A stretch of DNA of 64,000 nucleotides from Symsagittifera roscoffensis (GCF_963678635.1 NC_087065.1:55394397-55458396); one strand, 5' to 3'; shown: positions 1 to 14,626, counted from the first letter of the stretch. The notes: generated by a model from the letters alone, not told the origin. Numbers and translations: made by a program.

Positions 1-3000
1 GAAGTAGACGCTGTTATTACATTAAATCCCTGTTGCCGTGATTCGGGTTCTTAAGACATTCGGGTTGAAAAGGTGGCGAAAAAAGTGGAGTGCAAGTGAG
101 CAGGCTGGGCACCGAGGGAAAAGGGAACTTTTAGAAGCCGGCTATAGCCAGACCGGAGTAGAGAAGGGCCAGCAAGTTTCGTTAACGTACTCAGTTACAC
201 GCTTTTTGTAGTTGAAATTTTAAAAAAGTTAAATTGTAAAAGTAGGAATTTTATCTCGGTTATTAAAACCAAGGGGTAAATTTTCATTGAAGAGAGGTTG
301 AACCAATTTTTGGTAGTTTCCTTTTGAAAATGAGTTCAAAATGACGTACTTGGCCCGAGTGAATAAGTTGAGTGCAAAAAAAAATGCTTGAGTGATTGAA
401 ACATAAAATGAAAATACAAAATTGAGATGCAGGGAAGTTTTTAAGATGAAAGACATGATTTAAAGTTGAAAAAACGGAAAATAAAAAAAGGTTTCAATTT
501 TTGTTCTTTTTTTCTTTTTTGTAACACAGAAGAAGTTACCGAGCAGGACCAACTGAATCTAATGCTATGCTAGCAAATGAAGCCAGTTTGTTTTTATTCA
601 AAACAAGCGCTTAAAACAGACCTTACCTCCTAAAGGCGTTTGCTAAATCTTGTCCGGATGATGTCGTAGTTTTCGCATGCAATTGAGCGAAACTTATCTT
701 TTTTAGCTCGAATTTCGTTTAGTAATTATTTTTGTCATCAGGTTTTTGATTATGGTTACATTTATCATAAGTGAGGACGCCATAAAATGTGTGCTTTATG
801 GTAACCTTTGCTTGCGCGATCAAGCTGTTAGCTCCTCACGCAAATTTTTGGTTACTAGGATGAAGCTAGAAAATCCAAAAACTGACTTCATTTGACTAAA
901 ATCAAATTTTCAGGGTTCAAGTTAAGCATCAATAAGCTAATGTAAGGCTGCTCACTCGCTTAAAAGTAGACGAAATTAAGAACTTCAAACCAGTTTTTTC
1001 GACACTGAGAAATTTTTTTCGAAAAACTATTACGTCGTTCGAATCACTTTGAAAGGGCTGTAGTATCACATATCAATGATCTCAATCCGATGATTAATTG
1101 TGGTAGCTGATTTTGTGTGGAAAACAAAAACAAAAAATTAAAACACACCCGAATAAAAAGTTCCTTCCCATTTTCAAAGGTCGGAACAAAAATAACAGTT
1201 ACAACAACATTTTTTCGAAGAAAATTACACATCAGACGAAAGGCAAGATTTAAATTGAAAACACTGAAAATGAAAAAGTGTTCTTAAGTGTTTTTCTTAA
1301 ATTTTGATTTTTGTATCACGGAAAAAGTTACCAAGCACGACCAACCGAATCTAATGCTATGATAGCAAACGACGCCATTTTAATTCATCTAAATCAGGCG
1401 CTTAAAACAGACCTTACCTCCTAAAGACGTTTGCTAAATCTTGTCCGGATGATGTCGTGGTTTTTGCATGCAAATGAGTGAAATTTATCTTTTTTAGCTC
1501 GTAATTCGTTTAGTAATTATTTTTGTCATCAGGATTATGATTATGGTTACGATTATCATAAGTGATGACGCCATGAAGTGTGTGCTTTATGGTAACCATT
1601 GACTGCGCGATCAAGCTATTAGCTCCACACACAAATTTTTGGTTCCAAAAATGAAGCTAGAAACTCCAAAAACTAACTTCTTTTGAGTAAAACTAAACTT
1701 TCAAGGTTCAAGTTAAGCATCAATAAGCTAATGTAAGGCTGCTCACTCGCTTGAAATTAGACGAAGTTAAGACGTTCAAACCAGTTTTTTGACACTGGGA
1801 ATTTTTTTTCGAAAAACTATTACGAGGTTCGAATCACTTTGAAAGGGCTGTAGTATCATATATCAATGAAATCAACCGGATGAATAATTGTGGTAGCTGA
1901 TTTTGTGTGGAAAACAAAAACAAAAAAACTAAAACACACCCGAATAAAAATTTCTTCCGTATTTTTAAAGGTCGGAACAAAAATAACAGTTACAACAACA
2001 TTTTTTGGAAGAAAATTACACATCAGATGAAAGGTAAGATTTAAATTGAAAACAGGGAAAACAAAAAAGTGTTGTTAAGTGTTTTTCTTAAATTTTGATT
2101 TTTGTATCACGTAAAAAGTTACCAAGCACGACCAACCGAATCTAATGCTATGATAGCAAACGACGCCATTTTATTTCATCTAAATTAGGCGCTTAAAACA
2201 GACCTTACCTCCTAAAGGCGTTTGCTAAATCTTGTCCGGATGTTGTCGTGGTTTTTGCATGCAAATGAGTGAAATTTATCTTTTTTAGCTCGTAATTCGT
2301 TTAGTAATTCTTTTTGTCATCAGGATTATGATTATGGTTACAATTATCATATGTGATGACGCCATGAAATGTGTGCTTTATGGTATCCATTAATTGCGCG
2401 ATCAAGCTATTAGCTCCTCACACAAATGGTTGATTCCTAAAATGAAGCTAGAAACTCCAAAAACTAATTTCATTTGAGTAAAACTAAATTTTCAAGGTTC
2501 AAGTTAAGCATCAATAAGCTAATGTAAGGCTGATCACTTGCTTGAAATTAGACGAAGTTAAGAATTTCAAACCAGTTTTTTCGACACTGGGAATTTTTTT
2601 TCGAAAAACTATTACGTCGTTCGAATCATTTTGAAAGGGCTGTAGTATCATATATCAATGAACTCAATCCGATGATTAATTGTGTTAGCTGATTTTGCGT
2701 GCAAAACGAAAACTAAAAAACTAAAACACTCCCGAAGAAAAAGTTCCTCCCCATTTTCAAAGGTCGGAACAAAAATAACAGTTACAACAACATTTTTTCG
2801 AAGATAATTACACATCAGATGAAAGGTAAGATTTAAATTGAAAACAGGGAAAACAAAAAAGTGTTGTTAAGTGTTTTTCTTAAATTTTGATTTTTGTAAC
2901 ACGGAAAAAAATACCAAGCACGACCAACAAAATCTAATGATATGCTAGCAAATGACGCCAATTTATTTTATCTAAATCAGGCGCTTAAAACAGACCTTAC

Positions 3001-6000
3001 CTCCTAAAGGCGTTTGCTAAATCTTGTCCGGATGATGTCGTGGTTTTTGCATGCAAATGAGTAAAATTTATCTTTTTTAGCTCGTAATTCGTTTAATATT
3101 TATTTTTGTCATCAGGATTTTGATTATGGTTACAATTATCATATGTGATGACGCCATGAAATGTGTGCTTTATGGTAACCATTGACTGCGCGATCAAGCT
3201 ATTAGCTCCACACACAAATTTTTGATTCCTAAAATGAAGCTAGAAACTCCAAAAACTAACTTCTTTTGAGTAAAACTAAATTTTCAAGATTCAAATTAAG
3301 CATCAATAAGCTAATGTACGACTGCTCACTCGCTTGAAATTAGACGAAATTAAGAATTTCAAACCTTTTTTTTCGACGCTGGGATTTTTTTTTGAAAAAT
3401 TTTTACGTCGCTCGAATCACTTTGAAAGGGCTGTAGTATCATATATCAATGAGCTCGATCCGATGATTAACTGTGGTAGCTGATATTGTGTGGAAAACAA
3501 AAACAAAAAACTAAAAGACAACCGAATGAAAAATTGCTACCTATTTTCAAAGGTCGGAACAAAAATAACAGTTACAACAACATTTTTCGAAGAAAATTAC
3601 ACATCATATGAAAGGCAAGATTTAAACTGAAAGCACGGAAAACAAAAAAGTGTTCTTAAGTTTTTTCTTAAATTTTGATTTTTGTATCACGGAAAAAATT
3701 ACCAAGCACGGCCAACTGAATCTAATGCTATGCTAGCAAATGACGCCAGTTTATTTGATCTAATTTTGGCACGTAAAAACAGGCCTAAAGGGCTTCTCTA
3801 AATCTTATCAGGGTAATGTCGTGGTTTTTGCATTCAAATTTCAAATGAGTGAAAGTTATTTTTTCCAGTTTAAAATTTGTTTTTCCAGTTCGAAATTTGA
3901 ATAAATAATTCTTTTTTGTTATTAAGAGAATGATTAATGTTTCTTTTTATCACAAGGGATGACGCCATGAAACGTGTGCTTTATGGTAGCCATTGCTTGC
4001 GCGATCAAACTATTAGCTCTTCACGCAACTTGACGAAATTAGCGCTATACAAAAACTGGTCCTGTTCTATTGCACATAACTCCATTGCGGGTTATTACTC
4101 CATTGCTTTATTAAACTAACACCATGTTCTGATCGCTCCAAGTGTTTTTGAATTTGGACTACACCAAAGAAAATTCGTCGGAAGTAGACGCTGTTAAAAC
4201 ATTAAATCCCTGTTGCCGTGATTCGGGTTCTAAAAACATTCGGGTTGAAAAGGGGGCAAAAAAAGTGGAGTGCAAGTGAGCAGGCTGGGCACCGAGGGAA
4301 AAGGGAACTGTCTCGGCGGGAAAGCTAAATGTTTAGAAGCCGGCTATAGCCAGACCGGAGTAGGGAAGGGCCAGCAAATTTCGGTAACGTACCCAGTTAC
4401 ACGCTTTTTGTATTTGAAGTTTTAAAAAAGTTAAATTGTAAAAGTAGGAATTTTATCTCGGTTATTAAAACCAAGGGGTAACTTTTCATTGAAGAGAGGC
4501 TGAACCAATTTTTGGTAGTTTCTTTTTGAAAATGAGTTCAAAATGACGTACTTGGCCTGAGTGAATAAGTTGAGTGCGAAAAAAAAAATTGCTTGAGTGA
4601 TGGAAACAAAAAATGGAAATACAAAATTGAGATGCAGGGAAATTTTTAAGATGAAAGCCATGATTTAAAGTTCAAAAAACGGAAAAAAAAAAAGTTTTCA
4701 ATTTTTGTTCTTTTTTTTTTCATTTTTGTAACACAGAAAAGTTACCGAGCAGGACCAACTGAATCTAATGCTATGCTAGCAAATGAGGTCAGTTTGTTTT
4801 TATTCAAATCAGGCGCATAAAACAGACCTTACTTCCTAAAGGCGTTTGCTTAATCTTGTCCGGATGATGTCGTAGTTTTCGCATGCAAATGAGCGAAATT
4901 TATATTTTTTAGCTCGTAATTTGTTTAGTAATTATTTTTGAGATCAGGATTTTGATTATGGTTACAATTATCATAAGTGATGACGCCATGAAATGTGTGC
5001 TTTATGGTAACCATTAATTGCGCGATCCAGCTATTAGCTCCTCACACAAATTTTTGATTCCTAAAATGAAGCTAGAAACTCCAAAAACTAACTTCATTTG
5101 AGTAAAACTAAATTTTCAAGGTTCAAGTTAAGCATCAATTAGCTAATGCAAGGCTGTTCACTCGCTTGAAATTAGACGAAGTTAAAAAGTTCAAACCAGT
5201 TTTTTTGACACTGGGATTTTTTTTCGAAAAACTATTACGTCGTTCGAGTCACTTTGAAAGGGCTGTAGTATCAAATATCAATGAACTCAATCCGATGATT
5301 AATTGTGGTAGCTGATTTTGTGTGGAAAACAAAAACAAAAAAAACTATAACACACCCGAATGAAAAGTTCCTCCCCATTTTCAAAGGTCGGAACAAAAAT
5401 AACAGTTACAACAACATTTTTTCGAAGAAAATTACACATCAGATCAAAGGTAAGATTTAAATTGAAAACAGGGAAAACAAAAAAGTGCTGTTAAGTGTTT
5501 TTCTTAAATTTTGATTTTTGTATCACGTAAAAAGTTACCAAGCACGACCAACCGAATCTAATGCTATGCTAGCAAATGACGCCAACTTATTTTATCTAAA
5601 TCAGGCGCTTAAAACAGACCTTACCTCCTAAAGGCGTTTGCTAAATCTTGTTCTGATGATGTCGTGGTTTTTGCATGCAAATGAGTGAAATTTATATTTT
5701 TTAGCTCCTAATTTGTTTAATAAATTTTTTTGTCATCAGGATTTTGATTATGGTTACAATTATCATAAGTGATGACGCCATGAAATGTGTGCTTTGTGCG
5801 CGATCAAGCTATTAGTTCCTCACACAAATTTTTATATCAAAAGATGAAGCTAGAAACTCCAAAAACTAACTTTATTTGAGTAAAACTAAATTTTCAAGGT
5901 TCAAATTAAGCATCAATAAGCTAATGTACGGCTGCTCACTCGCTTGAAATTGGACGAAATTAAGAATTTCAAACCAATTTTTTTGACACTGGGATTTTTT

Positions 6001-9000
6001 TTGAAAAATTTTTACGTCGTTCGAATCACTTTGAAAGGGCTCTATTATCATATATCAATGAGCTCGATCCGATGATTAACTGTGATAGCTGATTTTGTGT
6101 GGAAAACAAAAACAAAAAATTAAAAGACAACCGAATGAAAAGTTGCTACCTATTTTCAAAGGTCGGAACAAAAATAACAGTTACAACAATATTTTTTCGA
6201 AGAAAATTACACATCATATGAAAGGCAAGGTTTAAACTGAAAGCACGGAAAACAAAAAAGTGTTCTTAAGTTTTTTCTTAAATTTTGATTTTTGTATCAC
6301 GGAAAAAATTACCAAGCACGGCCAACTGAATCGAATGCTATGCTAGCAAATGACGCCAGTTTATTTGATCTAATTTCGGCACGTAAAAACAGGCCTAAAG
6401 GGCTTCTCTAAATCTTATCAGGGTAATGTCGTGGTTTTTGCATTCAAATTTCAAATGAGTGAAAGTTATTTTTTCCAGTTTAAAATTTGTTTTTCCAGTT
6501 CGAAATTTGAATAAATAATTCTTTTTTGTTATTAAGAGAATGATTAATGTTTCTTTTTATCATAAGGGATGACGCCATGAAACGTGTGCTTTATGGTAGC
6601 CATTGCTTGCGCGATCAAACTATTAGCTCTTCACGCAACTTGACGAAATTAGCGCTATACAAAAACTGGTCCTGTTCTATTGCACATAACTCCATTGCGG
6701 GTTATTACTCCATTGCTCTATTAAACTAACACCATGTTCTGATCGCTCCAACTGTTTTTGAATTTGGACTACACCAAAGAAAATTCGTCGGAAGTAGACG
6801 CTGTTAAAACATATAATCCCTGTTGCCGTGATTCGGGTTCTAAAAACATTCGGGTTGAAAAGGGGGCAAAAAAATGGAGTGCAAGTGAGCAGGCTGGGCA
6901 CCGAGGGAAAAGGGAACTGTCTCGGCGGGAAAGCTAAATGTTTAGAAGCCGGCTATAGCCAGACCGGAGTAGGGAAGGGCCAGCAAGTTTCGGTAACGTA
7001 CCCAGTTACACGCTTTTTGTAGTTGAAGTTTTACAAAAGTTAAATTGTAAAAGTAGGAATTTTATCTCGGTTATTAAAACCAAGGGGTAACTTTTCATTG
7101 AAGAGAGGTTGAACCAATTTTTGGTAGTTTCTTTTTGAAAATGAGTTCAAAATGACGTACTTGGCCCGAGTGAATAAGTTGATTGCGAAAAAAAAATTGC
7201 TTGAGTGATGGAAACAAAAAATGGAAATACAAAATTGCGATGCAGGGAAATTTTTAAGATGAAAGCCATGATTTAAAGTTGAAAAAACGGAAAACAAAAA
7301 AAAATTTCAATTTTTGTTCTTTTTTTTCATTTTTGTAACACAGAAAAGTTACCGAGCAGGACCAACTGAATCTAATGCTATGCTAGCAAATGAGGTCAGT
7401 TTGTTTTTATTCAAATCAGGCGCATAAAACAGACCTTACTTCCTAAAGGCGTTTGCTTAATCATGTCCGGATGATGTCGTAGTTTTCGCATGCAAATGAG
7501 CGAAATTTATCTTTTTTAGCTCGTAATTCGTTTAGTAATTATTTTTGTCATCAGGATTTTGATTATGGTTACAATTATCATAAGTGATGACGCCATGAAA
7601 TGTGTGCTTTATGGTAACCATTAATTGCGCGATCCAGCTATTAGCTCCTCACACAAATTTTTGATTCCTAAAATGAAGCTAGAAACTCCAAAAACTAACT
7701 TAATTTGAGTAAAACTAAATTTTCAAGGTTCAAGTTAAGCATCAATAAGCTAATGCAAGGCTGCTCACTCGCTTGAAATTAGACGAAGTTAAGAAGTTCA
7801 AACCAGTTTTTTTGACACTGGGATTTTGTTTCGAAAAACTATTACGTCGTTCGAGTCACTTTGAAAGGGCTGTAGTATCAAATATCAATGAACTCAATCC
7901 GATGATTAATTGTGGTAGCTGATTTTGTGTGGAAAACAAAAACAAAAAAACTATAACACACCCGAATGAAAAGTTCCTCCCCATTTTCAAAGGTCGGAAC
8001 AAAAATAACAGTTACAACAACATTTTTTCGAAGAAAATTACACATCAGATGAAAGGTAAGATTTAAATTGAAAACAGGGAAAACAAAAAAGTGTTGTTAA
8101 GTGTTTTTCTTAAATTTTGATTTTTGTATCACGTAAAAAGTTACCAAGCACGACCAACCGAATCTAATGCTATGCTAGCAAATGACGCCAATTTATTTTA
8201 TCTAAATCAGGCGCTTAAAACAGACCTTACCTCCTAAAGGCGTTTGCTAAATCTTGTCCGGATGATGTCGTGGTTTTTGCATGCAAATGAGTGAAATTTA
8301 TTTTTTTTTAGCTCGTAATTCGTTTAATAATTATTTTTGTCATCAGGATTTTGATTATGGTTATAATTATCATAAGTGATGACGCCATGAAATGTGTGCT
8401 TTGTGCGCGATCAAGCTATTAGTTCCTCACACAAATTTTTTATTCAAAAGATGAAGCTAGAAACTCCAAAAACTAACTTTATTTGAGTAAAACTAAATTT
8501 TCAAGGTTCAAATTAAGCATCAATAAGCTAATGTACGGCTGCTCACTCGCTTGAAATTGGACGAAAGTAAGAATTTCGAACCAGTTTTTTTGACACTGGG
8601 ATTTTTTTTTAAAAAATTTTACGTTCGAATCACTTTGAAAGGGCTCTAGTATCATATATCAATGAGCTCGATCCGATGATTAACTGTGATAGCTGATTTT
8701 GTGTGGAAAACAAAAACAAAAAAAAACTAAAACACACCCGAATAAAAAGTTCCTCCCCATTTTCAAAGGTCGGAAAAAAATAACAGTTACAACAACATTT
8801 TTTCGAAGAAAATTACAGATCAGATGAAAGGCAAGATTTAAAATGAAAACACGGAAAACAAAAAAGTGTTCTTAAGTGTTTTTCTTAAATTTTGATTTTT
8901 GTATCACGGAAAAAGTTACCAAGCACGACCAACCGAATCTAATGCTATGCTAGCAAATGACGCCAATTTATTTTATCTAAATCAGGCGCTTAAAACAGAC

Positions 9001-9590
9001 CTTACCTCCTAAAGGCGTTTGCTAAATCTTGTCCGGATGATGTCGTGGTTTTTGCATGCAAATGAGTAAAATTTATCTTTTTTAGCTCGTAATTCGTTTA
9101 GTAATTATTTTTGGCATCAGGATTATGATTATGGTTACAATTATCATAAGTGATGACGCCATGAAATGTGTGCTTTATGGTAACCATTGCTTGCGCGATC
9201 AAGCAATTAGCTCCTCACACGAACTTGGCAAAATTAGCGCTATACAATAACTGATCGTGTTCTATCGCACATAACTCGTTTGCGTATTTTTACTCCAGTG
9301 CTCTGTATTAATTTAATATTATGTTTCGATCGCTCTCAAAAAATCGTACGGTCCGTTTTTTCCAAAATGTTTTTGACTTTTGACTACACCAAGGAAGATT
9401 CGTCGGAGGTAGACGCTGTTATTACATTAAATCCCTAAACAAAGTTATATTGTAAAAGAAGGAGACTTCATCTCGGTTAAAACGATTTTATGTAAACTTA
9501 ATCAAGGAGTAAGTTTTTCTTGAGCGAGAGGTTGAGCCAATTTTTGGTAGTTTTTTTAAATGGGTTCAAAATGACGTACCTGGCAAGCGT
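1..9590. repeat. Tandem array, ~790-bp monomers with ~2.6-kb higher-order unit
   Basis: The motif aatgctatg plus flanks recurs at 561, 1353, 2144, 2936, 3724, 4767, 5560, 6334, 7374, 8166 and 8941. Spacing is 774-793 bp except for two long steps of 1043 and 1040 bp. The block 4767-7374 repeats at 7374-8941 and on with a period of about 2607, made of one long and two short monomers. The long monomer carries about 250 extra bases containing gaagtagacgctgtta, which also occur at position 1 and in degenerate form near 9409. The array runs off the left edge and decays by about 9590. Short open frames inside it recur only because the DNA does; I see no protein family. Confidence 0.92.
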
Positions 9591-12039
9591 TATCAAATTG
9601 GATAAAATTAACTGCTAAATTTACATCATCACTGAATCATTTGATCAGCTTAATTTCATTCGTAAATCAATTTGGGTCCCTTTACCTTGAAATAAGCGTT
9701 CATAATCGGGAAGACAAAAGTAAAGGGTTGTAATCTATTCATGGCCTGTTGTTTTCACTGGTCAAAATGCCCACTGGACAAAAACTATTGTTCTGACATT
9801 TCTTTGTCCCCTTTGTCTACTTATTCTTTGTTCGAAAATTTACTGCTTTAATTCTTTTTAATTTCCTTCGTAATACTTCAAACTAGTCGAGGTTTTGTAG
9901 CAAATACATAAGTTTAAAGAAAGTTTACTTAAATTTTTTTTTCAGACTTTTTTCGTTACCTTTCTAAAAAGTTTTAGGTTTCACCTTAAACTGCTTGTTT
10001 TTGCAAAATCATGATTTCTCTGATTCCAATCAATTAATAGTTTAAAGCTGTATAGCTATTTTTTTTATTTCGATGATTTCGTTTTCCGCTCAACGGGCGT
10101 CTACCCAAGTGTTGTCGGCTTGATAACCGCTAAATAAGTTTGGACTGAAAACTAATTTGACGTTCGTAGCTGTGTTTGAAGTATTTTTTCCACAGTGAAA
10201 TCTAGTTGCTGAGGCTGTTGTGAACGACTTATTTAACTCTTAAATAACTTTAATTGAAATAACATATATTTTTTCTGACCTTCAATTGTTCATTTTCTCA
10301 GACGAATCGAATATCTTTTTCTTTTTTCAAAATTTTAAAATTTGAGATTGATTTAATTTTTACTTTTATTGTTCTAAACTAACAATTTGATATAGCAATA
10401 ACAAGGATGATTTCATTGTGGGGGCAGTCAAACGTTTACGAATCAAACGTGAGAGGAATATCTTCTTCTTGACAAAATTATAGAGTAGACACACCTAATC
10501 CTTGGAAAGACTGGAGTGACCTTTTCCAACTAGCTGTGATTGCGAAGTAAAATATTGACATAGAATTCCAAATCTAGTCAAACGATATCTATCATTCACA
10601 ACCTCTAAAAATCGGGAGTCCAACGGATGGCATGAACAACCAAGAGAGAAGAACAAGGTTGGCGAAAAACGCGAAAGAACAGAAAAAAAGTTGACGAGGA
10701 AACCATTTCTTTTTGTGAAAAAGACCAACAATTTTTCGAAAGATCAATTTTTTGAACATTAATTAACGTGAAAAAGAGCCACTCAAACAACTCTGGAAAA
10801 CTTTAGCAAAAACGGCGCTGAAATGCTACATCACCGCATGTCAAATTGTAAAAAATGACAAGCAATTATAAAATTGACGGATCATCTGTGCATAAATCTT
10901 TTAAAAATTTCAACGTGAAAATAGAACCACCCTTTAACATAAAAAAACACAATCTAAGAAATGCGGCGGTGCAAGAGGATACTTTGTAGAATGCACAGGA
11001 AATATTCAGTATGTACATCTTGAAAATTTTAAAGAGCACTTCACAAAACTCTGTAACATTTGTCGTAAGAACGTAAATAGTGCGGATAGTCAAACTGTAG
11101 ATAAAACAGACATCACATTTATTTTGGATCATCGTATGTAAGCGGAAACTTTGTAAATTAAAAAAGCAGCGTATGTTCAATTTGACACAATTTTATCCTA
11201 AAATGTGTAAGTTTTTATTGCACTTTTAGGATTTATTTTAAATCTGTTCTCGGACAGTTTTTAGTTTTCAATCCGCGATTTTTTCGAAGCTTGGGTCCAT
11301 AGCCTAAGTACGTAATTCCCTTTCGGATCTTGATATTGTCAAAAGTGTGTTAAAAACCAAACTTAAAAATTGATTCTGGTATTCAGGTTTCAGTAGAACT
11401 CCAGTCAGTGTCAAAAAACAAGGACGGTAACCTTCATTTCACCTTTACTCTGATAAGTGTGATGATGAAAGTTTTGCACTTAGGTTACTCTTCACACTTT
11501 TTCATGAGAACACTCGCACTACCCATGTGAACTACCCATATCAATCGGTAGCCGATATCAATCGTCAAACTTCTTTACACAGGAAAATTTTTTGCCAAAG
11601 TACAGCTACAAAAAAAGAATTTGAAAAGTAATTTTCCCTATCCAACTATTAGCAAACCTCCGCATTGAACGAGCCTTAAAACTGTATCAGTTGAAACTTT
11701 GCGGGTCTATTGGATAAAAAGTAAGAAAAAAACGCATACTGGTATAAAAGAATAGTTTTTTGAATATACCTAAAAAAAACATCAATCCCGATCATTTTTT
11801 GAGATTACATTTACTTACAAGAAACTTCTTTATATATTTGCGTTTATTGATCAGCTTGCTTTACGAGTCAAGCCTTAAAATTATTAAGGGTTTATTTGTA
11901 AAATCAAACTAAAACCCTGTACTGTAAGCGATCGTCGTTCTATCGGATTGTCAAAAAACTTGTTGATGCTGTAAACATTATTTTAATATCGAAAAACCCA
12001 CAAATCTCAAAAACCTCTTCACAAAACGCAATTTCATAA
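9591..12039. other. AT-rich non-coding DNA
   Basis: I see no exon, RNA gene or clear repeat. A few open frames of 60-104 codons exist but have no recognisable domain, and their low-complexity composition matches the surrounding DNA. The missing FN3 exon of the receptor was looked for here and not found. Confidence 0.5.
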
Positions 12040-12479
12040 TTTATATGGATTATAGGTTCATCATATCAAACCAGAACAAAATAATTTTTGATTTTCATAT
12101 TCTTAGAAAGCCGACTACCATCCGAAAAAAACTGAAGTCCAATAAGTTCTCAACATGTTTTAGCAAACGCAAGTCAAGACTAAAAAAGAGAGAGCTAAGA
12201 GCTTCTAGACTGAACGGCAGACGACAGGACCGAAGATGGCTGCAAGGAGTCGGTAATTCATAAGAAATATCAATCTCCAATGTAAAAGGAATACAAATTG
12301 GGCTACCCTTCATCTTCAAAGCGCTGTACTTCACCAAGTCCCTTCAAAAGTAACATCCTTCAAAAGTTGAAAAAAATTTGAATAGAAAACTTTTTAACAT
12401 TGAATGGATGAAAAAAAAATGTAAGCTCAAGCACAGCTATCTATGAATTTTTGACAGAAAATCATCAGTAACTCGAGAA

Positions 12480-13500
12480 TTGAAGTTCCTGGAACAAATT
12501 CGTATCCACCAAGATCTTTATGGAAATCATTTGAATGACATTTTTTTCTTACCAAACTGTTCAAACAGTTGCCAAACAGATCAAACAACTACCACTCAAG
12601 GGAAATTAAAAAAACATGGAACCATGACAACAAAAGAGGTGAAGTTGGCGACAACTGACAGCAACACGAGAACAAGAGTTTCAATTTCTACCCGGAAACC
12701 TACCAGAAACAACCAACGAAACCTTTGAACACGTCGCCAATTACAAAATAATTAGCTTGCGACGAATCAAAATTTTTTCCTCATACCTATACGACACCAA
12801 ACTTAGCAAGTGGAATTGAAGAATTGGAGGTGTTCCTTGTGGGGACATGGCAAAAAACTGTTTAAAAACGATCACATGCTGTTCAGCGAAGAAACACACA
12901 CAGTCATTCGAATGATTATAACCTTAATGACATTAAACTGAGATTTAAGACGCACCTTGTACCGGCAGCCTAGATCTACCTCAACCAGACAACTGCCCAA
13001 TTAATATAATCCCAGCTAACATAGACAGGAAACCCCACAGAAACATCAGGCGACGTCAAACCGGACAACAATCTTAAGGATCACCCTGCTTCCGACCCAC
13101 ATACTGGTACATCAGTGCATTTGCCCGTTCTACGAGGTTGTATATTCTTCAGCTGATGCAGCGATTACCACGTATAATAAAGTTATTCTTTGTAAACAGA
13201 GACGGAATGCTGGTCCACGAAAGGTTTACGATCCAATTGTTTAAACTGTGGATGATGCCATTGACCAAACCACTGGAACTGCTATGCCCGAATCAACCTA
13301 GATAGGACCTCAACTTTAGAACCTGGTCACATACCAGCAACCCCAATTCCAGCGGATGAAATCACAGTCGAAATGAACTGGGACGACACTTTATTTTCTC
13401 TTCAACCGGCCAATCTTTGAGACGCAGTCAATATGGATAGCGAAATATTCAATGGATGACCTGCGAATTTCATAAAACAGCACCCAAAAAACTCTAAGCT
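12480..13500 (+). pseudogene. Decayed retroelement-like coding segment (gag-like?)
   Basis: This block is GC-richer than its surroundings and reads like broken coding DNA on the plus strand. Near 13230-13400 one frame gives CLNCG-x-CH-x-PNHWNCYARI, a cysteine/histidine cluster resembling a nucleic-acid-binding zinc knuckle, with TGA where tryptophan would fit. It then continues to TVEMNWDDTLFSLQPANL. Just upstream another frame reads YEVVYSSADAAITTYNK. 12480-12728 is a short open frame rich in T, Q, N and K. A retrotransposon Gag or ORF1 is the best guess; no reverse transcriptase was seen. Family not established. Confidence 0.3.
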
Positions 13501-14099
13501 TATGCTTCCTATTTCAGACTTTTTTTGGTAGATCCGCCTTTTTATTCATGCCATTACCATTTAGTTGCTATAACTTTCTATCCTTGATCTTTCCAGGACT
13601 ATTGGTGAAATGGTTTTTGTTCCTGTTTCCGTTGACCTAACGGCGCCATCAACTCTAATTTTTTGATTTTTCAAAATATATCACTTTATCACCAACTTTC
13701 GTACTTTCAGTATTTTGTAGTTTTTAATCGCAGTTTATTAACGCAGGTTATTTTTCTTCTACCCATATTTGGGCAGAGAAAAGGAGCATTTACTTTTTTT
13801 AGCTTCAGTTTCGTTAAAACCTTGCCTGCTAAGAGGTATGCTGATATTGACTTATTTTACTGCAATTTAATCTTAATTGATTTAACAGGTACTTTTCAAC
13901 CAGAAAATTGTCTCTTTCACATTTTAAGGTTTTAACTCTGAGATTAAATCAATCTTTACTTTTTATTTTTTCAAAAAACTTTTTAAGTAGAATTAGTTGT
14001 TACATAGAAAGTTTTATAGTTTTTTAAATATTATTTAGTATAGTCTGCTAGCTCGCCATGCTATTTTTGTGATGTATCTGCATTTCACCTTGTTGTTTT
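13501..14099. other. AT-rich non-coding DNA
   Basis: No supported feature. The 90-codon open frame at 13663-13935 (+) is rich in F, L and Y from T-rich DNA and shows no domain. Confidence 0.45.
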
Positions 14100-14626
14100 T
14101 GTTCTGACTTTCGATAAGAAAGTAACGGAATATTTCTGCTCGGGGTGGTTTTTTTTCTTCAGACAAATTTCGACTTTTTAACTAGCCATTTTTGACGGAA
14201 TTTTTTATATCATTCAAAAGCTATTGTTGTCCTGAGCTTAAATTTGAAATGATATTTCACCTGTGATCATTTTTCATAAAGTTATGGTGGTTTAAAGATT
14301 GGCATTTTGGCCAATTTGGGACAATTAACGCGCGATATAATTCGCAGTTTTAACGCATAAGCGGAGATTTAATCCGTTCTAGAAATTGTTCCAAATTAGT
14401 TGAAATAAACTTATTTGGCATAATTGGTTGTTACTAGCAGCGAAACTTATTCTTTTGTACTTTACATGGCGTGTGGGGGCATGATTTTCATAATAAAAGT
14501 CAAACTTCACAAAAAAAAACTTTTGTTTTTTTTGTTTTATTACAGTTTTTTCATGTTATTACTGCTCCATAAAACTTAAAAGGCAGTGGGAACATTCAGA
14601 GTTTCACCCTGATACGAGCAGTCTTG
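14100..14626 (+). repeat. Helentron-like (HINE) element, full length
   Basis: Starts TGTTCTGAC, then a short hairpin with the conserved AGTAACGGAATATT. Near the end it has the inverted counterpart (degenerate here) and the stem-loop CAG-GGT-like, then ATACGAGCAGTCTTG. Flanked by T on both sides. No coding capacity. Confidence 0.82.

Noticed and set aside
3937-6729. Two near-identical 60-codon open frames (3937-4119 and 6547-6729)
   Set aside because: Same place in two higher-order satellite units; other monomers lack the frame, so it is repeat identity, not coding conservation.
1-9590. CRISPR array or LTR retrotransposon as explanation of the left array
   Set aside because: Repeat units are about 790 bp with no spacer pattern, and there is no retroelement coding region between copies.
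10866-11180. 104-codon minus-strand open frame
   Set aside because: No domain, no plausible splice context for the receptor, and composition (F, L, I, C, K rich) expected from AT-rich DNA.
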